Positions 59,240 to 64,000 of a stretch of 64,000 bases of DNA are shown here, piece by piece (position 1 is the stretch's first letter; each line of letters starts with the position of its first letter). This DNA is from Actinophytocola sp044466355 (GTDB lineage Bacteria > Actinomycetota > Actinomycetes > Mycobacteriales > Pseudonocardiaceae). The stretch lies in contig NZ_JBITMQ010000023.1 of assembly GCF_044466355.1 (NCBI RefSeq), positions 47,248 through 111,247 of the forward strand, read 5' to 3'. The position numbers were made by a program, and so were the translations under genes. The notes beneath the pieces were generated by a model that did not search any database, had not been told where the DNA came from, and saw only the letters and a list, made by a program, of their open reading frames with translations.

Positions 59240-60040
59240 GTGCCAGAGGGACACACGCTCCACCGGCTCGCCCGTCTGCACACCCGGCGGTACGCCAAAC
59301 ATCCGGTGTCTGTGACGAGCCCACAGGGCCGTTTCCCGGCGTCCGCGGTGGACGGCAGGGTGCTGGCGCGGGCGGAGGCGTACGGCAAGCACCTGTTCCA
59401 CGTGTACGACCGGGACGCGATCGTGCACGTCCACCTCGGCCTCTGCGGGACGTTCACGGAGCAGCCGCTGCCGACGACACAGCCGGTCGGCCAGGTGCGG
59501 ATGCGCATGGTCGGCGAGACGCACTGGACGGACCTGCGCGGGCCCACGCGGTGCGAGGTCATGAACGTCGCCGAACAGCGGGAGCTGCTGTCGAGGCTGG
59601 GCCCCGACCCGCTGCGCCGCAACGCCGACCCGGCGGTGGCGTACGCGCGGATCACCCGCTCGAAGCTGCCGGTCGCGTCGCTGCTGATGGAGCAGAAGAT
59701 CCTCGCGGGCGTCGGGAACGTGTACCGCGCCGAACTGCTGTTCCGCCACGGCGTGAACCCGCTGCTGCCGGGCCGTTCGCTGGACGACGTGCTGTGGAAG
59801 GACATGTGGGCCGACCTGGTCGACCTCATGCGCGACGGGGTCCGCAAGGGCCGCATCGACACGGTCCGCGACGAGCACCTGCCGCACGTGACGGGCCGTG
59901 CGCCGCGCGTGGACCGGCACGGCGGCGAGGTGTACGTGTACCGCCGCCACGACATGCCGTGCCTGGTGTGCGGCACGCCGGTCCGCAAGACCGAGCTGGC
60001 GGCCCGCAACCTCTACTGGTGCCCCACCTGCCAGGCCTGA
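59240..60040 (+). CDS. nei: Endonuclease VIII-like DNA glycosylase (Fpg/Nei family)
   Basis: 266 residues from GTG 59240. PEGHTLHRLA is the N-terminal active site (Pro2, Glu3). HLGLCGTF and LMEQKILAGVGNVYRAELLF form the helix-two-turn-helix. The C-terminal zinc finger is CLVCGTPV with CPTCQA. It excises oxidised pyrimidines by a lyase mechanism in base excision repair. Same order after rpiB as in mycobacteria (Rv2464c). Confidence 0.93.
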   Translation: MPEGHTLHRLARLHTRRYAKHPVSVTSPQGRFPASAVDGRVLARAEAYGKHLFHVYDRDAIVHVHLGLCGTFTEQPLPTTQPVGQVRMRMVGETHWTDLRGPTRCEVMNVAEQRELLSRLGPDPLRRNADPAVAYARITRSKLPVASLLMEQKILAGVGNVYRAELLFRHGVNPLLPGRSLDDVLWKDMWADLVDLMRDGVRKGRIDTVRDEHLPHVTGRAPRVDRHGGEVYVYRRHDMPCLVCGTPVRKTELAARNLYWCPTCQA

Positions 60041-60042
60041 CT

Positions 60043-60095
60043 GCCCTGAAAGACGCTTGCAGGACGTTCAGTGTCCCGAAAGCGTCTTTCAGGGC
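60043..60095. terminator. Long hairpin after nei
   Basis: GCCCTGAAAGACGCTT (60043-60058) and its perfect complement (60080-60095), 16-bp stem with a 21-base loop. Sits between the convergent nei and the Gly/Asp-rich protein gene. Confidence 0.8.
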
Positions 60096-60101
60096 GTTGG
60101 G

Positions 60102-60920
60102 TCAGAAGCCGCCGAAGTCGCCGCCACCGAAGTCGCCGCCACCCCAGTCGCCACCGCCGCCGTAGTCGCCACCGCCGTAGTCGCCACCGCCGTAGTCGCC
60201 GCCGTAGTCGCCGCCGTAGTCACCACCGGCGTCACCGGCGTCGCCGCCTTCCATGGCGTCGGCCTGGCCGGCGTCGTAGCCCTGCTCCCAGGCCTGCGCG
60301 TCCGGGATGCCGTACATGCCGGAGAACATCGCGCTGAACAGGAGCATCGACCCGACACCCCAGGCACCCGCGACCAGCGCGGGCTTCCACCACGGCTCGC
60401 TGTACCAGCCCTGCGGCACCGGCCGCCCGGCCACGCGCCCACCCGGGTAGTAGTGCGGTGTCGCGTTGCTCGGCGCGGGGGACGCCTCGTAGTCGTGGCC
60501 CTCGACGCTCACCCTGCGGTCCTCGGTGACCTTGCCGGCACGCTCCCGCTCGGGGTCCGCGGGCAGCTCCGGGCCCGGGTCCAAGTCCATGGCGAGTCGC
60601 GCGGCACGCACGTAGTACAGGCCCTCCAGGGCCGTCTGCTTGACGAGCCGGGACTGCTCGGCGGTGGTGGCCTGTTCCATCTGCGAGCCCGCGGCCGTGT
60701 ACCGCTCCGAGGCGTCGGCCAGCGCCTGCTTGGCGGCCTCGTTCGTGCCGACCAGGTTCATCACCTGGCCGCCCAGCCGCTCGACCCAGCGCCGGGCGTC
60801 CGCCTTGGCGTCCTCGAGCCGTTGCTGCTTGGCGTTGGCCTGGTTCTTCATGTAGGTCGCCGCCAGTGCCACCACGACGAGCACCAGCACGACGACGACG
60901 ATCGTCCCCATCACGTGCAC
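60102..60920 (-). CDS. Membrane-anchored protein with Gly/Asp-rich tail
   Basis: 272 residues from GTG 60920. N-terminal helix TIVVVVLVLVVVALAATY (about 5-22), a basic helical region with ADARRWVERLGGQVMNLVGT and KQTALEGLYYVRAARLAMDL, a middle helix ALVAGAWGVGSMLLFSAMFS (about 200-220), then repeated GGDYGG and GGGDFGGG units to the end. This resembles DUF1542-like or Tim44-type membrane stress proteins seen in actinobacteria, but I do not claim a family. The tail is acidic and disordered. Confidence 0.75.
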   Translation of the reverse strand: MHVMGTIVVVVLVLVVVALAATYMKNQANAKQQRLEDAKADARRWVERLGGQVMNLVGTNEAAKQALADASERYTAAGSQMEQATTAEQSRLVKQTALEGLYYVRAARLAMDLDPGPELPADPERERAGKVTEDRRVSVEGHDYEASPAPSNATPHYYPGGRVAGRPVPQGWYSEPWWKPALVAGAWGVGSMLLFSAMFSGMYGIPDAQAWEQGYDAGQADAMEGGDAGDAGGDYGGDYGGDYGGGDYGGGDYGGGGDWGGGDFGGGDFGGF

Positions 60921-61032
60921 CTTCCGACGGCGAAGCCTTGTGAACGGACAACGGGGACGCTACGCGCAGAGTTCCGGGTGCGTGGGGCGCGTAATCCCCT
61001 CGTAAGGGATGTCACCCGGCAGTGGTCTGACC

Positions 61033-61038
61033 TATCGT
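61033..61038 (+). promoter_or_regulatory. -10 element of a leaderless or short-leader promoter
   Basis: TATCGT at 61033-61038, six bases before ATG 61045. The same bases GGGGAG could also act as a ribosome site. Confidence 0.45.
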
Positions 61039-61044
61039 GGGGAG

Positions 61045-61581
61045 ATGGTCTTTCGCCGGGGTCCGGACGTGCCGGTCCTGGTGCGCGAGGCCACCCAGGA
61101 CGACGTCGACGCCATCGGCGAGGTGCACGCCGAGGCCTGGCGGGTGGCACACCGGGACCTCTTCGAGAGCCGCTGGCTGCGCAGGTTCGTCGACGAGCGA
61201 CGCGAGATGTGGAAGACGGTGATGGCGTCCCCCGAGTTCGGGCGCAACACGCTGCTGGTGGCCGAGCGCGGTGACCGGGTCGTGGCGTTCGTGTACTTCG
61301 GGCAGGTCGACTACGGCGTGCGGGAGGGCGAGGTGTTCGACCTGTACGCCCATCCGACCGTGTGGGGCAGCGGCGTCGCGTGGACGTTGATGGACAACGC
61401 GTGGGAGTTGATCGTCGAGGGTCGCCTGCGCCGGATCCACCTGTGGACGATCACCGGCGCGAACCGCGCACAGCACTTCTACGAGTCGTTCGGCTTCGCC
61501 CGGACCGGCAAGACCCGCGAGACCGACTTCGGCGACGGCAGGCCGGTCCTCGAGGTGGAGTACCTACGCGCTACCCGATAG
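61045..61581 (+). CDS. GNAT-family N-acetyltransferase
   Basis: 178 residues from ATG 61045. EATQDDVDAIGEVHAEAWRV, VAFVYFGQVDYGVREGEVFD, LYAHPTVWGSGVAWTLMDNA (motif A, with GSGVAW in place of GxGxG/A), RRIHLWTITGANRAQHFYES. RimI-like GNAT; substrate unknown. It overlaps the end of the thioesterase gene, which is on the other strand, by 18 bases. Confidence 0.88.
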   Translation: MVFRRGPDVPVLVREATQDDVDAIGEVHAEAWRVAHRDLFESRWLRRFVDERREMWKTVMASPEFGRNTLLVAERGDRVVAFVYFGQVDYGVREGEVFDLYAHPTVWGSGVAWTLMDNAWELIVEGRLRRIHLWTITGANRAQHFYESFGFARTGKTRETDFGDGRPVLEVEYLRATR

Positions 61582-61965
61582 GGCGGCGCGGAGGTCGTCC
61601 GGCATCGGCTTCTTGACCAAAGTGGACGGATCGACGAACACGTGCCGGATCTCCCCGTCCGCCACGAGCCGGTCCCCGACCCGGAACTCCGGCCGGACGA
61701 TCATGCTGGTGGTCCCGAGGTGCGCGACGGGCATCGCGATGTCGACCAGTTCGTCGAACCGCGCCGCGCTGCGGTACCGCAAGGTCGCCTCGGCCACCAC
61801 GATGTCGAACCCGCGCGACACGGTCTCCTGGTAGGGCCCGACGCGGTCGCGCCACAACTCGGTGATCGCGGTGTCGTAATAGAACAGGTAGTGCCCGTTG
61901 AACACCACGCCCTGCTGGTCGCACTCGTTGTACCGGACCCGCAACCGATGCACGAAGACCGTCAC
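61564..61965 (-). CDS. Acyl-CoA thioesterase (YbgC/4HBT type)
   Basis: 133 residues. VHRLRVRYNECDQQGVVFNG is the 4HBT helix with the catalytic Asp and the VVFN turn, followed by NGHYLFYYDTAITELWR. Cytosolic acyl-CoA hydrolase. It starts four bases inside the SDR end (ATGA overlap), so it is the second gene of a minus-strand operon. Confidence 0.9.
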   Translation of the reverse strand: MTVFVHRLRVRYNECDQQGVVFNGHYLFYYDTAITELWRDRVGPYQETVSRGFDIVVAEATLRYRSAARFDELVDIAMPVAHLGTTSMIVRPEFRVGDRLVADGEIRHVFVDPSTLVKKPMPDDLRAALSGSA

Positions 61966-62720
61966 AACCCACCTGCCTGGTCGCTGCCCGCGAACCGGCT
62001 GAGCCGGGCCGCGGCCTGCGGCGCCAACTGTCCGAACACGACACCCGCCCGCATCACGGGATCGGCGACGTCCATTTCGGCCCGGTCATGCCGAACGGCC
62101 CGGACCACAGCCGCGGCAACGTCCTCAGGCGACTTCGGCCGGAACCCGGCGGGCAACGCCACCCCGTCAGCCGTCTCGGCCTCTCCGACCGCCCCGACGT
62201 TCACACAGGACACCCCCACCCCGAGCGGCGCCCAGTCCTGCCGCAACCCGAGCGCGAACCCCCGCACCCCGAACGCGACCGCACTGTGCAGCGCGGCGTC
62301 CGGCCCAGCGGCCTTCCCGGCGAGCGAGGACACGAACACGACGTGCCCACGCCCACGCGCGACCATGCTCTCCCCAAACAACCGGGTGAGGACAAGCGGC
62401 CCCCGCAACCCGACGTCGATCACCCGGTCGATGTCGTCAAGCCCAAACCCGCCGAACGCCCCCACCCCGGAACCCCCCACCCCGGCGACGAGCAGGTCGA
62501 CACCCCCAACAGCGTCGACAACCCGCGACACCCCGTCCCGAGTGGCGAGGTCGGCAACCACCGCCACCCCACCGACCTCGTCGGCAAGCTCCTCAACCCC
62601 GTCCCCGACCCCCCCAGCGACAGCGAGCGAACACCCTTCGTCCCGCAACCGCGCACCAATGGCCCGCCCAAGCCCCCCCAAGCCCCCGGTGACAAGAGCC
62701 GCCCCACCACGAATCTCCAT
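61962..62720 (-). CDS. Short-chain dehydrogenase-like protein lacking the YxxxK catalytic pair
   Basis: 252 residues from ATG 62720 (MEIRGGAALVTGGLGGLGRA). The TGxxxGxG nucleotide site is VTGGLGGLG. The helix that should hold YxxxK reads ALHSAVAFGVRGF: His stands where Tyr is expected and Ala where Lys is expected. The preceding Ser is in VFVSSLAGKA. So the fold is SDR, but a normal oxidoreductase reaction is unlikely. It is coupled to the thioesterase gene. Confidence 0.85.
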   Translation of the reverse strand: MEIRGGAALVTGGLGGLGRAIGARLRDEGCSLAVAGGVGDGVEELADEVGGVAVVADLATRDGVSRVVDAVGGVDLLVAGVGGSGVGAFGGFGLDDIDRVIDVGLRGPLVLTRLFGESMVARGRGHVVFVSSLAGKAAGPDAALHSAVAFGVRGFALGLRQDWAPLGVGVSCVNVGAVGEAETADGVALPAGFRPKSPEDVAAAVVRAVRHDRAEMDVADPVMRAGVVFGQLAPQAAARLSRFAGSDQAGGL

Positions 62721-63175
62721 GGCGGGATGGTAATCGCCACCCCCGACACCCCAACCCGCACAGCCCGTGTCCAACCGCACGCAACAAGCACTAGGACACC
62801 ATCAGGCTCCAGCGCGGCCGACCGAGGCCCCGCGGACAGGAAGCACCGCGAGCGGGAAGCCCTCGTGAATGGGTGGTGCTCCCATGGAGGGGTCGGGGGC
62901 CGAGACCCGCCGGTGGGGTGTGGGCTACGCCCCGACAAGAGGTGGCGAGCTGGCACGCCGAGCGCAATCCGCGCCCCAACAAAAGTCGTGAGCCGCCAAG
63001 GCGAGCGCAGTCCGTGATGGGAAGCCCTGAACGGAAAAGTGCCGCGATTGGGTGGGGGTCCCATGGAGGGGGTCCGGGGGCGAAGCCCTCCGGGCGGGGC
63101 GCGGGGGTTGCACCCCCGAGGAAATGGCGAGTGACCAGGGCGAGCGCTCTCCGCGAGCAGGGGAGGCCCAGAACG
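62721..63175. other. Intergenic region with diverged tandem repeats
   Basis: Two units of about 120-135 bases (62854-62972 and 63019-63154) share an opening GGGAAGCCCT, a CCCATGGAGGGG core, a middle with GCGGGG, and an end gcgagcgc...CCGCG; a partial third (62979-63013) lies between. No gene is convincing. They resemble intergenic repeats dispersed in actinobacterial genomes. Confidence 0.45.
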
Positions 63176-63216
63176 AGCGGGTGACGGGAATCGAACCCGC
63201 ATGACCAGCTTGGAAG
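63176..63216 (-). tRNA. tRNA-Gly(UCC) 3'-half fragment (attachment-site footprint)
   Basis: The minus strand matches the 3' half of tRNA-Gly: acceptor CACCCGC, T-arm CGGGTTCGATTCCCG, variable region and anticodon loop CTTCCAA (UCC). After the loop the sequence departs from tRNA (GTCGG instead of a matching stem; no D-arm). It is not functional and most likely marks where an element integrated into tRNA-Gly. Confidence 0.7.
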
Positions 63217-63900
63217 GTCGGTCGGCGATCTTGGTCCCGACCTGCCAAAGCTCTGACCTGCGGCGGAGCGGGGCAGTGGTGCGCTGAGTACCCGTGATTG
63301 ACCGCTGTTGACCGCCACAAGGGGCACGCGAGGGGCACGGCTCGTCGCGTGCCTCGTCGTGCCCTCGGGCAGGCGTAGGCATCGGTCAGTGCGTGCCGGG
63401 GCCAGAGCACGAGCTGACGCGGGCTGATCGAATGCCGTCGAGCCATGTGTGACCTTCCTCTCACTTCCTCGCTCAGTCCTCCGGCGGTCCCTGCTCCCCG
63501 CCGTTCCCCTCGCCCTGGCCGCAGTTAGCGCCGGGTCGTCGGGGTCAAGGGGCGAGCGAAGCTCGATCGCGCCAGCGACGCGACGAAGGAGCGCCCTTGA
63601 TGCCGATGGGCCGGTGTTAAACGATCACCGGGCGCACGAGGGGTCGGCAGAAGTGACACAAAGTCGCCGAGTCGGACGATGTGATCGGTCATGAGCGTGA
63701 TCACGGCGCGCCGCCGCTGGGGGCGCTGCCGTCGCGAGGCCGTGGGCTGCGCCGCGCAGGCCGGGCGGCGTGAGCGGAGCGGCAGCCGCCCGAGCCGCGA
63801 TGGATGCAGGCCACGTCGCCAACGCGACGGGCACAGCGCGCCGCCAGCGGCGGCGCGCCTTGATCTCATAGAGCCAAGTTCCGCAGTGGACAGGCCAGAC
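63217..63900. other. Region without recognised genes, possibly residual element sequence
   Basis: Several open frames exist on both strands, but none has a recognised motif; the longest look like shadows in GC-rich DNA. CGAGGGGCACG-type repeats occur near 63310-63345. Composition suggests decayed mobile DNA flanking the tRNA-Gly footprint. Confidence 0.3.
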
Positions 63901-64000
63901 GGTGGTGTCCTGTCTCGGTAGATGCTTGACGTTCCTGTCCCACCTGATGCTTGACAGTGGCCGTGATCGGCTTGGCTGTCGCGCAGTGTTGTGCGCGTCA
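63901..64000 (-). mobile_element. Possible end of an IS481-like insertion sequence (partial)
   Basis: GATGCTTGACgttcctgtcccacctGATGCTTGAC contains two direct 10-base copies; read on the minus strand it gives TGTCAAGCATCAGGTGGGAC, which resembles termini of IS481-family elements from memory. The window ends before any transposase, so this is tentative. Confidence 0.3.

Noticed and set aside
62420..63464. Minus-strand open frames of 178-320 residues across the right-end repeats
   Set aside because: They run through repeats, the tRNA-Gly fragment and the SDR gene without any recognised sequence; not supported as genes.

Overview
The window is high-GC DNA with actinobacterial codon use. The gene families, including a Rv2466c-type mycothiol enzyme, an NAD-dependent 180-kDa-class glutamate dehydrogenase and a pSAM2-like integrative element, suggest a filamentous actinomycete, most likely Pseudonocardiaceae (Saccharothrix/Lentzea/Actinosynnema type). 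That placement is an inference from gene content; no search was run.

Layout. 1-4337: end of a branched-chain amino acid ABC operon (livH tail, livM, livG, livF), followed without a break by a small membrane protein with Cys/His motifs and an M15 peptidase lipoprotein. 4346-13770: an accessory strip with a truncated SUKH/SMI1 gene, a twice-frameshifted HxlR regulator, two GPP34 (GOLPH3-like) paralogues with matching promoters, two decayed tyrosine integrases, an orphan Hint/toxin-tip plus immunity gene, a broken ABC permease, a secreted protein facing an ArsR-type regulator across a perfect operator-like palindrome, and an IS1182-like remnant. 13772-27880: an actinomycete integrative and conjugative element (AICE) bounded by 43-bp direct repeats of the 3' half of tRNA-Arg(UCU). 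Its cargo end carries a C5 DNA methyltransferase, a Vsr nuclease, a GIY-YIG nuclease and a small acidic protein. Its core carries a GntR/UTRA regulator with an acetyltransferase, small transfer/spread-type genes, an FtsK/Tra translocase, a second C5 methyltransferase, a RepSA-like initiator, an excisionase and an integrase.

27912-62720: ordinary chromosome. A LacI regulator diverges from an MFS transporter; then come a CopD-CtaG fusion, a TetR/DrrA/DrrB-type efflux operon, and a block whose order (ssb, ettA, NAD-GDH, thioesterase, hypotheticals, GH13 glucosidase, globin, HNH protein, DUF5130 protein, pepN, Rv2466c-type nitroreductase, rpiB, nei) resembles, from memory, M. tuberculosis Rv2478c-Rv2464c. 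Extra genes are inserted in that block: a TPR/degenerate-GGDEF giant protein, a MscS channel, an ALDH, an MBL/ComB pair, and a very unusual 79-residue peptide made of ten six-residue GTRVTx repeats (50919-51158). 62721-64000: repeats, the 3' fragment of a tRNA-Gly (probable attachment-site footprint) and a possible insertion-sequence end.

The strongest candidates for something undescribed are the GTRVTx repeat peptide, the methyltransferase/Vsr/GIY-YIG cargo with an AGGCCT-containing inverted repeat around its promoter, and the duplicated GPP34 genes with near-identical leaderless promoters. Many starts here follow a -10-like hexamer by six or seven bases, which suggests leaderless transcripts.
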